Shown here piece by piece: positions 26,344 to 36,500 of a stretch of 64,000 bases of DNA (its first letter is position 1; the number at the start of each line of letters is the position of its first letter). Made by a program: the position numbers and the translations under genes. Under the pieces are notes generated by a model, which was not told the origin of the DNA, searched no databases, and saw only the letters and a list, made by a program, of their open reading frames with translations. Location: contig CALIVT010000026.1 in NCBI GenBank assembly GCA_938048185.1, positions 28,376 to 92,375 of the forward strand, given 5' to 3'. This DNA comes from an uncultured Arenicella sp. GTDB taxonomy: Bacteria; Pseudomonadota; Gammaproteobacteria; Arenicellales; Arenicellaceae.

Positions 26344-28107
26344 TTAAACCAAGATTACCTGACCATTTTTGACGACAATTCTTGTACCGTCAAACTTGGT
26401 TAGATTAAAACCGCTGAAATTCGCCTCTTTCAACGTGCGTGTTTGGTCTTGTAGGTAGGCGATGGCTTGCTGTTCGCCCGCTTTTAAACCTTCTATACCG
26501 TCTTGTCGATAGTGTACGCCCGCCGCGTCTCGGCCGAGCGCAATGTTATTCGCAAGTTTGTTTAGTTCGCCCCCAACGGTTATGTCCGACCCAGAATAGG
26601 GCAGCAATAGCGTACCGGTCGCGTCAGCTTCCACCGGGTTATCAAGTACGTAATTCTCGTTAAAGACGGCTTTTAATGCGGTGACGCAGGCGCCAGCAAC
26701 GCAGGCGTGCCCAGCTGGGAAGGATGGGTGTGTTGGTGAGCCTTCAGCGAAAGCTTGAGGTAAAAAGTAGCTGCCATTATCACTGAATACACGCGCGACA
26801 GCATCACAATTAAGGATGTCCGAATGCAACTCATAGCGGCGTTGGCGGGTCAACATCATGTGTACTCGGCCCCCGTACGCTTCAGGGCGGAGGAAGCGAT
26901 GCACACGCCACTTCTGAAACCACGCGCCACTGAAGGCGATACTCGCAACGCGGGTCACCAAGTCAGTGGCGAACGGCGCGCCAAACGTAACGAAACCCTC
27001 TTCGGCACGACTTGTATCGGCATACGGGTTACTAGGATCAACCGCGTCTGGCCCTAGGTTTAATAAAATAGCACAGGCGTTTAGGTATGCTTGAAAGGAA
27101 ACATCGCGATGTACGTATTCGCCTAATGTGCGGCTGTTGTAGACATAGCGCCGAGTCGAGTCAAAGTGCATGCTCTCGCGTGGGTTAATGCCGCGTTGCA
27201 CCGCTAACCAGCTGTCGTGGTCGGTCATAAAGTTACGCCCCTGCAACGGCTCTTGATACCGTTGCACCATTTCTGATGGGCCGAATGTCACGTCTTGCAA
27301 TAAAAATTGACTGATATACGGGCCGGTAAGATCGCCAGGGGTTTCACCGCGAAACAGTCGTTGGGCTGTCAGCTCACCGTTATTGGTTGCGCCAGGCGTA
27401 ATCGAAAAATTATTCAGATCATCGACTGCGGCGTTAACAAGGTTATTCGTTGTATAGTCGATAAAAGGCACATCGCGAGTAATAGCCTGCCAGTATACTT
27501 CGCCAGCTTGCGCTGCAAGCTCAGCACTGCGGAATTGATATGACGGGTTAATACGCGTCGCGTGGCTATCGAGCGCTGAGGGTTCAAATTTAAATGCCGC
27601 CTGCGGGCTAACTAAGCGACGATCTGCGTCTTCATCTAGCTCAATATTGCGAAAATCAGATTCGCGTCCGCGGCGCATGGCTCTGCGTAATTTTTGAAAG
27701 GCGTTAACCTCGACTTCGCCGAAATAATTACAGGGCAGGGCCTTGCTGTAGCTCGCGAGATATCGCTCGTCTTTATAGCGACGTTCGTCACGGTTATCTT
27801 TTTGCCCAGGCAATACAATCGTTTCGTTGAAGTGCTGCTCAGCCATTTCTACTTTTAGATTCGCGGCCGCTATCGCGCGGAACTCACCGTTGAGTGAGCG
27901 GTCTGGTCGACGAGCCGAGAAATTATCCGCTAAGACTGTGTTAGTGCTTAAGCTCAAGCCCGCACCGGTCGCAATTGCTGCGCCAGCGCCTACGCTGGAT
28001 TTTAAAAAACGCCGCCGAGATTCTTTCTCACCCGTTTTAGTCGGAGTTTGCGTATCATCCTCAGGTGACGATACTGAATCGTTATTCAGTTTGTTGAGCC
28101 TTGTCAT
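26344..28107 (-). CDS. Tat-exported vanadium-dependent haloperoxidase-like protein
   Basis: A 587-residue protein with a twin-arginine signal (SRRRFLKSSVGAGAAIATGAG, about 30-50) preceded by a hydrophilic extension. The C-terminal half carries the acid-phosphatase/vanadium-peroxidase core. HPSFPAGHACVAGACVTALK provides the Ser-Gly-His-like segment, and LGRDAAGVHYRQDGIEG provides the Arg and the vanadate-linked His. Family enzymes oxidise chloride, bromide or iodide with peroxide, and Tat export delivers the folded protein to the periplasm. Halide specificity cannot be read from the sequence. Length and the Tat signal suit the bacterial branch found in marine proteobacteria. Confidence 0.85.
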   Translation of the reverse strand: MTRLNKLNNDSVSSPEDDTQTPTKTGEKESRRRFLKSSVGAGAAIATGAGLSLSTNTVLADNFSARRPDRSLNGEFRAIAAANLKVEMAEQHFNETIVLPGQKDNRDERRYKDERYLASYSKALPCNYFGEVEVNAFQKLRRAMRRGRESDFRNIELDEDADRRLVSPQAAFKFEPSALDSHATRINPSYQFRSAELAAQAGEVYWQAITRDVPFIDYTTNNLVNAAVDDLNNFSITPGATNNGELTAQRLFRGETPGDLTGPYISQFLLQDVTFGPSEMVQRYQEPLQGRNFMTDHDSWLAVQRGINPRESMHFDSTRRYVYNSRTLGEYVHRDVSFQAYLNACAILLNLGPDAVDPSNPYADTSRAEEGFVTFGAPFATDLVTRVASIAFSGAWFQKWRVHRFLRPEAYGGRVHMMLTRQRRYELHSDILNCDAVARVFSDNGSYFLPQAFAEGSPTHPSFPAGHACVAGACVTALKAVFNENYVLDNPVEADATGTLLLPYSGSDITVGGELNKLANNIALGRDAAGVHYRQDGIEGLKAGEQQAIAYLQDQTRTLKEANFSGFNLTKFDGTRIVVKNGQVILV

Positions 28108-28502
28108 GTTGTATTCCTAGCGGTAAGTAATAGTTAGGGTGGTTAGGCGTTAATACCTGTTACTTGTTGCTGGTCCTGTTGAAATTAAAACTAACACAAA
28201 TATATCGATTAAAACTATGGATTGGTCTTCATATATTGATCATCAATGTTGATGATTCAATTGAGCGATTGGCGACCAATATTGACCTTTGATCGAAGCT
28301 TATTTTGGGGCGCGGTATTGGTTCGGACCCTGCCAATAAAATACGCCCAGCTGCTGTATTGGGTGACGGTATGCGCGCTTTGCGTATAATGCTAGTCCGT
28401 TCTCGGCTTTCGAATAAACCGCATTCGGCGATTGATTTGAGCCGTCGATAATTAACCAGCGGTCGAGACTCACTAAAGAGTCGATAATGTGGAGGTGGAA
28501 AT
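28108..28502. other. Intergenic region upstream of the leader ORF
   Basis: This 395-base region lies between the divergent haloperoxidase and acetyltransferase genes. There is an A+T-rich tract with TTGATGATTCAATTG-like inverted symmetry near 28247-28262. I see no ORF or RNA gene that I can support. Confidence 0.4.
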
Positions 28503-28604
28503 TTGCGAGTGTTCGAGGTTCTTAGATATAACGTTGGCTACTCATTGACACTGGGTACGCAAGGCCGTTATTCGAATTGTCATCAACCCGAGAGGCCTCA
28601 GTGA
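28503..28604 (+). CDS. Possible 33-residue leader peptide
   Basis: A TTG codon follows a strong GGAGGTGG ribosome binding site by seven bases and opens a 33-codon frame. Its TGA (28602-28604) overlaps the GTG start of the acetyltransferase gene (GTGA). The peptide (MRVFEVLRYNVGYSLTLGTQ...) has no recognisable family. The ribosome binding site is much better than expected by chance, but the TTG start and lack of homology keep this tentative. Translational coupling to the downstream gene would be its simplest role. Confidence 0.35.
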   Translation: MRVFEVLRYNVGYSLTLGTQGRYSNCHQPERPQ

Positions 28605-29017
28605 TCATCCGGACCTATCAAAGTACTGATCAAGATCAAGTTATTGAATTGTGGCAATTGACTGGCGTGGCGAGTCTTAAGAATAATCCTGCTAGAGACA
28701 TTGCGCGTAAACAAAAGGTCGACCCCGATTTATTTTTAGTCGCGGTGGATAAAGATGTGGTTGTCGCTTCTATTATGGGAGGTTATGAGGGGCATCGCGG
28801 CTGGGTCAACTATCTAGCCGTTCATCCAAGCGTTCAGCGTCAAGGTATTGCGCGCCAGATGATGTCGGAGGTTGAGACGCTATTGATTAAAAAGGGCTGT
28901 CCGAAGATCAATTTGCAAGTTCGGAACTCTAATTCCAAGGCGCTTAGCTTTTATAAGGCTCTCGGATATTTAGATGACAACGTAATTGGTCTGGGCAAGC
29001 GGCTAGAACATGAATGA
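28601..29017 (+). CDS. GNAT acetyltransferase, YpeA-like
   Basis: A 138-residue protein. The GTG at 28601, preceded by GAGAGG, is chosen because translation VIIRTYQSTDQDQVIELW matches the start of YpeA-type enzymes; a TTG at 28577 would add eight unrelated residues. The acetyl-CoA binding block is VNYLAVHPSVQRQGIARQMM, followed by NLQVRNSNSKALSFYKALGY. Family members N-acetylate small molecules or protein N-termini; the substrate is unknown. Confidence 0.85.
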   Translation: MIIRTYQSTDQDQVIELWQLTGVASLKNNPARDIARKQKVDPDLFLVAVDKDVVVASIMGGYEGHRGWVNYLAVHPSVQRQGIARQMMSEVETLLIKKGCPKINLQVRNSNSKALSFYKALGYLDDNVIGLGKRLEHE

Positions 29018-29121
29018 ATCATCCGGTCGACGCGACTAACGACTTTGTTAGAACGATGCTTGCGCTTGCCGATTGCGTGATTAGGTAGTTTAAAACTTAA
29101 GGTTTGAGGAGTGAGGGCCAA

Positions 29122-29427
29122 ATGAAGGTTAAAGACGTCGAAATATATTCGGAGCGCAGTGATGGTGGGGTTGTGTGCTTGCCAGGGCAACACTATTTGG
29201 GGTCGGTTATGCCGGGCGACGTGTTGTTTTTAATGCACGGCGAGGCGATGGATATTCTCGAAGAATCGAAACACAACCCAGGAAGCTACACCTACTACAA
29301 AGCCTACTCAATTGCTAAGTCTTTAGAGCAGCGGCTCGCACACTATCTTGATGTCTGCGAGCATCATCTGTTGCCACAGAGCTTTTCTATCGAGCTTAGT
29401 GTCGAAGACTATGACGAACCGCTTTAG
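29122..29427 (+). CDS. Small hypothetical protein
   Basis: A 101-residue protein. ATG 29122 is preferred over the TTG at 29104 because a TGAGGAGTGAGGG purine-rich ribosome site fits it. The sequence has an N-terminal beta-rich half and a helical C-terminal half (AYSIAKSLEQRLAHYLDVCEHH), with an acidic end. I recognise no family. It lies in line with the acetyltransferase and the M1 peptidase gene, 55 bases ahead of the latter. Confidence 0.5.
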   Translation: MKVKDVEIYSERSDGGVVCLPGQHYLGSVMPGDVLFLMHGEAMDILEESKHNPGSYTYYKAYSIAKSLEQRLAHYLDVCEHHLLPQSFSIELSVEDYDEPL

Positions 29428-29482
29428 TTACCGACTGTAATCGCGTTAGTATCTACCTTAAATAAATGTTCTGAGTTTAATC

Positions 29483-31408
29483 ATGTTTAAATTTATCCCT
29501 ACACTCGTTTTTGTGTTTGCATTATCTGCGTGTTCTGAGCAAGCTAAAGAGGCAAATTCTGACTCAACGAACGGCTCAAAAAGTGAACCAAAATTTGTTG
29601 AGAAAATAGACAACCTTACGTCCATCGAGGGTGCGATTGAGGTTGGTAAAGACTACCATTCTCAATCTAATCCTGAGCAAGTCAGTGTCAAAGACATCGC
29701 CCTTGATTTAACCGTCGACTTTGAGCAAAAAGTACTGCGCGGCACTGCGACATTGAGTTATCAGAAGCACGATGCGGCGGCAAAAACATTAATACTTGAT
29801 ACTAACGACTTGGCAATTAGCTCGGTGCGCAGTGGTGATTCTGAATTGCAGTACACACTAAAGAACGAAAATTCGTTTTTAGGCTCTGCGCTCGAAATCG
29901 CTCTGCCTGCCGATAGCCAGCCTGTAACGATCAGCTATACGACATCGCCGAGCGCAACGGGCGTGCAATGGCTCACCCCCGAACAAACTGCTGGCGGCAA
30001 ACACCCTTTTCTATTTACTCAAGCGCAGGCTATTCACGCGCGCAGTTTTATTCCTTTGCAAGACTCGCCTCAAGTCCGCGTGACCTACTCAGCGACAATT
30101 CGCACGCCTAAAGATCTGTTAGCGGTGATGAGCGCGTCGAACGACCCAGACACTGAGCGCGACGGCGTGTACGAATTTTCTATGCCGCAAGCCGTGCCGT
30201 CGTATTTGATTGCACTGGCGGTTGGTGACCTAGAGTTTAGAGCGATGGGTGAACGCACAGGTGTTTATGCTGAACCGTCGATGTTAGATGCGGCCGCCGC
30301 CGAATTTGAAGATACGGAATCAATGTTAATAGCAACCGAGAATACCTACGGCCCGTATAGCTGGGATCGTTATGATTTACTTATTTTACCGCCGTCGTTC
30401 CCGTTTGGCGGTATGGAGAACCCGCGCTTGTCGTTTATTACGCCCACGGTGATTGCTGGCGATAAGAGTTTAGTGTCACTAATTGCGCATGAGCTAGCTC
30501 ACTCATGGTCGGGTAATGCGGTATCAAATGCGACCTGGCGAGACTTATGGCTGAACGAAGGTTTCACCACTTACTTGACTTACCGTATTATGGAGATTGT
30601 CTATGGCACCGATCGGTTTAATATGGAAGCGGTGTTGGGCTTTCAAGACTTAGAAGCTGATATTGCGCGTTTAGACGAACGCGATGAAATCCTGGCGATT
30701 GATTTACGTGGACGCGACCCTGATGACGTGTTTTCTAATATTCCATATGAGAAAGGCGCCTTGTTTTTGCGTGAGATTGAACTGTCAATTGGCCGCGATA
30801 ACTTTGACGCGTTTCTAAAACAATATTTTCAGGATTTCGCGTTTCAAAGTATTACCACTGATCAGTTTATCGCGTATTTAGACAAAACATTATTAGCGCA
30901 ACATTCAGATAAGCTGAGTGAGGAGCGAATCAAGCAGTGGATTTTTGAAGCGGGCATTCCCGATGCCGCCCCGACACCTAAGTCTAACGCATTTAGCCTT
31001 GTCGATGATGCTCGCTCTAGTTGGTTGGACGGAAAGCTTGATGCAAAAAATATTAAAACTGAAGGTTGGACCGTGCATCAATGGCTCTATTTTTTGAACA
31101 ATATGCCCGATGAGCTTTCATCTGCGCAGCTCGCTAACTTAGACGCTGCGTTTGGCTTAACTGAGTCAAAAAATAACGAAATTGCACATAGCTGGTTGCT
31201 CATCAGCGTTGAAAATTGGTATCAACCGGCACTGCCGAGACTGCATGATTATCTCACCAGCATTGGCCGCAATAAGTTGGTCAAACCATTGTATCGAGCC
31301 TTGGCTAAAACTGAGGAAGGTAAGGCCTTAGGGCGCAAGGCATTTACACAAGCTAAGTCTGGTTATCACCCCTTGACGGTGAAAGCTAACGAAGGCTTTA
31401 TTCAATAG
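29483..31408 (+). CDS. M1-family aminopeptidase lipoprotein, LTA4H-like
   Basis: A 641-residue zinc metallopeptidase. The N-terminus is a signal peptide with lipobox LSAC (Cys17), so the mature enzyme should be lipid-anchored. Substrate and zinc motifs are complete: FPFGGMENPRLSFITPT (GxMEN, about 305-321), HELAHSWSGN with the two zinc histidines (about 335-344), and NEGFTTYL with the third zinc ligand (about 353-360). The C-terminal helical domain matches the leukotriene-A4-hydrolase-like aminopeptidases, including the cold-active enzyme of marine Colwellia. It probably trims periplasmic peptides. Confidence 0.93.
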   Translation: MFKFIPTLVFVFALSACSEQAKEANSDSTNGSKSEPKFVEKIDNLTSIEGAIEVGKDYHSQSNPEQVSVKDIALDLTVDFEQKVLRGTATLSYQKHDAAAKTLILDTNDLAISSVRSGDSELQYTLKNENSFLGSALEIALPADSQPVTISYTTSPSATGVQWLTPEQTAGGKHPFLFTQAQAIHARSFIPLQDSPQVRVTYSATIRTPKDLLAVMSASNDPDTERDGVYEFSMPQAVPSYLIALAVGDLEFRAMGERTGVYAEPSMLDAAAAEFEDTESMLIATENTYGPYSWDRYDLLILPPSFPFGGMENPRLSFITPTVIAGDKSLVSLIAHELAHSWSGNAVSNATWRDLWLNEGFTTYLTYRIMEIVYGTDRFNMEAVLGFQDLEADIARLDERDEILAIDLRGRDPDDVFSNIPYEKGALFLREIELSIGRDNFDAFLKQYFQDFAFQSITTDQFIAYLDKTLLAQHSDKLSEERIKQWIFEAGIPDAAPTPKSNAFSLVDDARSSWLDGKLDAKNIKTEGWTVHQWLYFLNNMPDELSSAQLANLDAAFGLTESKNNEIAHSWLLISVENWYQPALPRLHDYLTSIGRNKLVKPLYRALAKTEEGKALGRKAFTQAKSGYHPLTVKANEGFIQ

Positions 31409-31634
31409 TTTATTGCTCTAAAATTTTGAAGTGAACCAACCCGCTCCGTAGTAAGACTGGGTTGGTGCTTCAGCTCTGGCAGTGCAGGTTTTGAATCTCG
31501 CAAGGTTGTTGTGTGCACTAATTGCCGTTGCTTTGTTTTATTTTCGTAACCAATCCTTGTTTCACTCTAGTCAGTTCTTATCTCAACGCATCAAACGCGT
31601 TTGCCAATAGGCATAAATACTTCTACTATGGAAA

Positions 31635-33365
31635 GTGGACTCTGATTTTGCTGCACCCACCCAAGGTCGCAGCGAATCAAATTTGAACACCCGGTTGAAT
31701 GAGATTATGAGTAACGCAAGTTTTGGTAGCTTGATCTACCGAATCATTGGCAAGCCTGAGCGTTGGCATGACGATTATATTGTTGACATGATGCAGCAAT
31801 ACCTGGACGATGCCGATGCAAATATCAACAACTCAAGCACGCGCTCTGATCTCGCTGCTGGCGATCAGCTACTGTCACAATTGCAGCAAGGAAACGTCGC
31901 GTTAAATGCCTTTAACACCTTGTTGGATAAAAGCCGTTTTAAGATGATTATCTTGGACGAAAATTTTACGCCTATTTATCATAATCAAGCCGCTGATGGT
32001 TTGCTCGCCTACTTACGAAGCCCGGGTGCTGGTGGCGAATTAAAGTCGGATTTGAACGAGCTGATATCGCAAGCGCCCGCGGCTACTAATCGTAATCAAA
32101 ACAATAGTCTGACGGCCTTAGATTTTTTTGACGAGCACGGCGATCAAATTTATCTACGCTCTATAACCAGTCAAGTCAAGGCCAGCGGCAATCCGACGTT
32201 GTTTAATATTTTGATGGTGCTGGACAAAGCCAAGGCCGCTACTCAGCTGAATTCAGAGTTGGTCAAACGTTATGAGTTGACCAAAAAAGAACAATCTATT
32301 TTGCTGCGCTTGATACACGGAGACAGTATCAAGAAGATCGCAGCTGCAACCTTTACCGCCGAGAGTACCGTTCGCAGTCACATTAAGTCTACCTTTAGAA
32401 AAACTGATACTAACTCGCAAGGCGCCTTGATCAGTTTGATGTTGACGCATGAGGCGCAAATACTGGACTCATATTTTGACTCCGACATTACCACCGCAAG
32501 CAACGGTGAGTCGGCGGAAAACGACCGAGAGCTTACGCTGTCTAGCGGCCAGAAAATTGCGTATTGCGATTATGGTCCTAAAGATGGTCGACCTATTATT
32601 GTTTTTCACAGTGGCTTTGGCTCGCGTTTGGCCATTCCGCCGGGCTACCAAGAAATTTGCGCACGCACTAACCGTCGCCTTATTGTGCCGGATCGACCCG
32701 GCTTAGGTAAGACCGCGTTCGTCGCTAACCACCCTGCGAATTGGAACCAGCAGCTCAACGAGTTTATTGAACTCTTAGAGCTAGACGAGTATGACGTGCT
32801 TGGCAGTATCATCGCTTGTCAAATGGCGGTTAGCTTCGCGGCGCAAGCGGATGAGCGTTTGCGTCGAGTTATTTTAACGTCACCGGTAGTTTTGAACGAG
32901 GATTCGCACGCACAATATCTTACTGAAATTTTAGCGCCAGCCGCGCGTTACGTGAAACTCTCACCGATGTTCGCGAAAGAAGTCTATGAGCTGTGGCTCA
33001 AAAGCGTCACGCTCAATTTAGACGCGCACTACCCCACAATTCTGGACGCTAGTATTGGCAGCGCCGAACGCAAACAGTTCGAAGAAGACGGTGTAATTGA
33101 ACTGTTGACTAATGTGTTCAAGGAAGGTGCCCGTCAAAGTTTAGATGGCATCTTGCATGAGATGGTCTTTTGCATGACGCCTTTGAATCTTGATTTAAGC
33201 AAATTTACCAAACCGCTAGACGTTTGGTTTGGTACAGAAGATCGACGCATTACACGTGAAGGTGTCGATAAAATATTTGATGAGTTTCCGAATTGTACGC
33301 GTCATATATGTGAGGGCTACAGCGAGCACTTGTATTACGCCTTATTAGAAAAAATTATTGCGTAA
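31635..33365 (+). CDS. LuxR-type regulator fused to an alpha/beta-hydrolase domain
   Basis: A 576-residue fusion with a GTG start at 31635. Residues 1-200 look like a PAS-type sensor. Residues about 212-268 form a LuxR/GerE helix-turn-helix (LTKKEQSILLRLIHGDSIKK, then STVRSHIKSTFRKTDTNSQG). Residues about 300-576 form an alpha/beta-hydrolase fold (VFHSGFGSR, VPDRPGLG, late EHLYY). The nucleophile elbow expected as GxSxG reads LGSIIACQMA (389-398), placing Ile at the nucleophile position, so this domain is probably a ligand sensor rather than an enzyme. No regulated partner is evident; the next gene follows after 191 bases. Confidence 0.8.
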   Translation: MDSDFAAPTQGRSESNLNTRLNEIMSNASFGSLIYRIIGKPERWHDDYIVDMMQQYLDDADANINNSSTRSDLAAGDQLLSQLQQGNVALNAFNTLLDKSRFKMIILDENFTPIYHNQAADGLLAYLRSPGAGGELKSDLNELISQAPAATNRNQNNSLTALDFFDEHGDQIYLRSITSQVKASGNPTLFNILMVLDKAKAATQLNSELVKRYELTKKEQSILLRLIHGDSIKKIAAATFTAESTVRSHIKSTFRKTDTNSQGALISLMLTHEAQILDSYFDSDITTASNGESAENDRELTLSSGQKIAYCDYGPKDGRPIIVFHSGFGSRLAIPPGYQEICARTNRRLIVPDRPGLGKTAFVANHPANWNQQLNEFIELLELDEYDVLGSIIACQMAVSFAAQADERLRRVILTSPVVLNEDSHAQYLTEILAPAARYVKLSPMFAKEVYELWLKSVTLNLDAHYPTILDASIGSAERKQFEEDGVIELLTNVFKEGARQSLDGILHEMVFCMTPLNLDLSKFTKPLDVWFGTEDRRITREGVDKIFDEFPNCTRHICEGYSEHLYYALLEKIIA

Positions 33366-33556
33366 GCTTGTTGCTCCTTTATCTTTATTGATCACGCGGG
33401 CTATTCGTCGATCTATTAGGTGGGTTTAGAAGCCTTGAGGGTCAGTGCCTTGGATAGAAACTAACGTTAAAGTTAGTGGCAGGGCAATCTCGGTGTATGA
33501 CGCGGCCAAAAAGCTGGCTATACTTGCCTGCAGTCGACACGGGTAAAAACCGATCT

Positions 33557-36500
33557 ATGGATTCACAAAAATTTATCGTTATCTCTAGTGGCCACGTGCT
33601 GCCTGATTTTACGGTTGAACAAGTTGCACAAAATCTAGCCAAACACTACAAGAAGCCAATCGATGTAATGATCGATATGCTTATCTGTGGCGAGCCTCGA
33701 AAGGTCAAATCAATGGCCACTCGCGCGCAGGCTAAGAGCAAATGCGCTCAACTGAGTAGCCTAGGATTACGTTGCTATTTTACTGAGCTGGGTAACGACG
33801 GGAGTGACCAACCCAGCATGTATACCCGTGCAAGTTACATGGACGACACGCCGGTTGGCGACGTTGGCGATTTACCGCCGCCCGAAGACGTGGCTGAGCC
33901 GCATGTTGGTGACGAGCCCGAGCATTCCGAAATGTTCGACGAAGCTATTTTCGATGAGGTATTAGCGCAGGCCGCCAGCGGGCGCACAAAAAAAGTGCTA
34001 CTGATCGTAGTGCTGCCTATATTGCTTATTGCGGGTTTACTCGGCGGCGGTTACTTTCTATTCACCACGCTTCTCAGCTCGCAGGTTCCGCAAGCGATGG
34101 TTGAGGTTGAATCAGCCCTATATGAGGTAAACGAGCCATCGGTAATGGCCTATGCGAACCTGAAGCAGTTAAAGCGCATTGCAAATATTACCGGTTACGA
34201 TCAGCTGCAACGCGACAGCATGCAAGCGATGCGCAGTGCTCAATTCTTACAACCATTGGCTCGCGGTAATTATCTGTTCGAACACACGGACTTCATCTCC
34301 GCAAGCGTGAATGTTGACAGCGCGCAAGGCTCGGTATCAAACGAATGGTTGACGGTATTACTCGGCCGCTTCGATGCTCAATTAGTACAAGAGCAGTTGT
34401 CGTCAAGCTATGAGTTAGACTCTGCGTCCCCCGGGATATTTAAGCTAAAGCACGTCAGTAAGTTGGTGGGTGGTGTAATTTGCCCGCTCGACTCACAGGC
34501 GCAACTGAGACAAAGCTCGAGCTATATTTACGTGGGCGATGAGAAGGTAATCTTCGCGAGCGATCTTAGGTTGCTGAACAGGCTGCTACGAAGTATTCGT
34601 CGTGCTGGTGATTTTGACCGTACTTCGAACGCGCCAATTTTAGCTCAATGGCAGTCGTATCGCCAAGGCTCTTTGCTGGCGACACAGTTCTTCACGCCTA
34701 GCTCGATTGAACAAAACCCAATCGCTAATTTGGTGCTTAACGCTGTGAATGGCAATGTAAGTTTTGACTCGGTAGGCATGCGGGTTGAGACTGCGCTTGT
34801 CAACCGCGGCGTAAGGCTTGAGCTAGACGGCTTTAGTTCTGATTCTCGTGTTATCGAGAATGCAGGAACAATAATTGAGCGTGGAATCAGAACACATTTT
34901 GACGATGCGGCGCCGTCGCTCGCTAAACTGAAGTCGCGTTTGAGCGTCACTACGGGCGACGCTATTACCATTGCGGTAACGTTGAATAGCGCGCTGCTGC
35001 ATGATGCTAAGGCTTTAGCCTCTGACGTGTTAAGCGAGCTAATCGGTGACATAGGTGGTAACGAGCGCGATATTGTGCCGGAAAAAATCACGTCAAAGCC
35101 TTGGGACTACACCGCTAACCTCGAGTTAGTGAGTGCCTTAAATGTCGACGCTAACGCGCAATTTACGTTAGCCCCGAGCGAGACTTATCAGCCGTTGTTT
35201 ACGAAAGGCAATGCGGCTGTGTTCGTTGAGTCTATTGGTCAGATACCCGCGCCGACGAATAGCGTTGATCAGGCGAACCCTGTGCAAGTTGCGCTGAAAG
35301 TAAAGCGGCAAGTACCCGCGAACATAAATGCAATGTCATGGGGTGAGTCAGGCGTGATTCAACGATTGATGATCACCGATGTTTTGAATGGTGAAGGCCA
35401 ACAGTTGATCGCTGATGAGCATTGCAAAAGCGGCACGCATGGCTTAGAAACAAACCAGCAAGCGAGTGCGCAATCTAGTTTAAACGCGTCGAAGCTCGAC
35501 ACCTCTAAATCAGTGAGACTGAACTCGGGCAGCTCTATCAGTGATATTGCCCAGGTTAAAGGTTGGTCTGAGATTGTAATTCCGACACAGATAGAGAAAA
35601 GTACGCTGTCTATGGACGGGGCGCGCGACGCTAATTGGGAAGGTGGTAGCCTGCGTTTATACAGTATTAAGGGCAGCGCTGTTTCTTATAAAATGAGCGG
35701 CGAGCAAGATAACTTTATAAGTATGCGCGGGCGAAATGCAGCGGGACAAGTCTTAAGTGCATACTCATCGATGTCGAGCGGGAATAACGTTGTAAAGACG
35801 TTTGCCGGCGAGGTCGCGATGGTGGATGTGTTTTCTGCCGCCGACTGGTACAAGAATACAATTGAATTCGAGCTTGATTCACTTACGCCTGGCAACGTGT
35901 CAAAGTCGCCCCCTAGTGTTGTTAAGGACGACGTCTCGTTGTTTACTGCGGCCGGTGAGCGAAATTTTAACCGGGCTCTTATGCTTGATTGGATGACCGA
36001 CGATGAGCGTGCAGAGATTGAACAAATACTCGCACGGCAAGGCTACAGCTTTGATGGTTCTAAGGAGTCCGAAATTGGCCGTGCGCGCTCCAAGTCAGCG
36101 CACATCTTCCTGAAATATGATGCTGAGAATACCTGGCAAAAAAAACTGCAAGGCTTAATTCTGGTGCCGTTCGAGCCGGCGACTCTTCAAGGCTCTAAAA
36201 GCCTTATGTTGAGGCTTAGTGTTGATGGTGTCGAACACGATTCAGTTGTTCCTGCGTTCTCGGCGTCAAGTGTGAACGGCCGTTACGTGCCTGATTTTGA
36301 GTCGAGTAAGCGTTCCTATTCAATCGGAACCTTTACGCTCGAGCTTGACCCTAATAAGGTTCCGGCAAAAATTTCCGAGATCACGGGTACGCTTGATTAT
36401 CGCTTGCCAACCTCAATTTCGACCACGAGTATTAATGGCACTAAGCTAGAGAGTTCGAGGTCTATAACATTGCGAAGCATAGAATATGGCTTGCACGCTA

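Noticed and set aside
31435..31466. Terminator after the M1 peptidase gene (ACCAACCC / GGGTTGGT)
   Set aside because: The loop of 16 bases is large and there is no T-run; evidence too weak to call.
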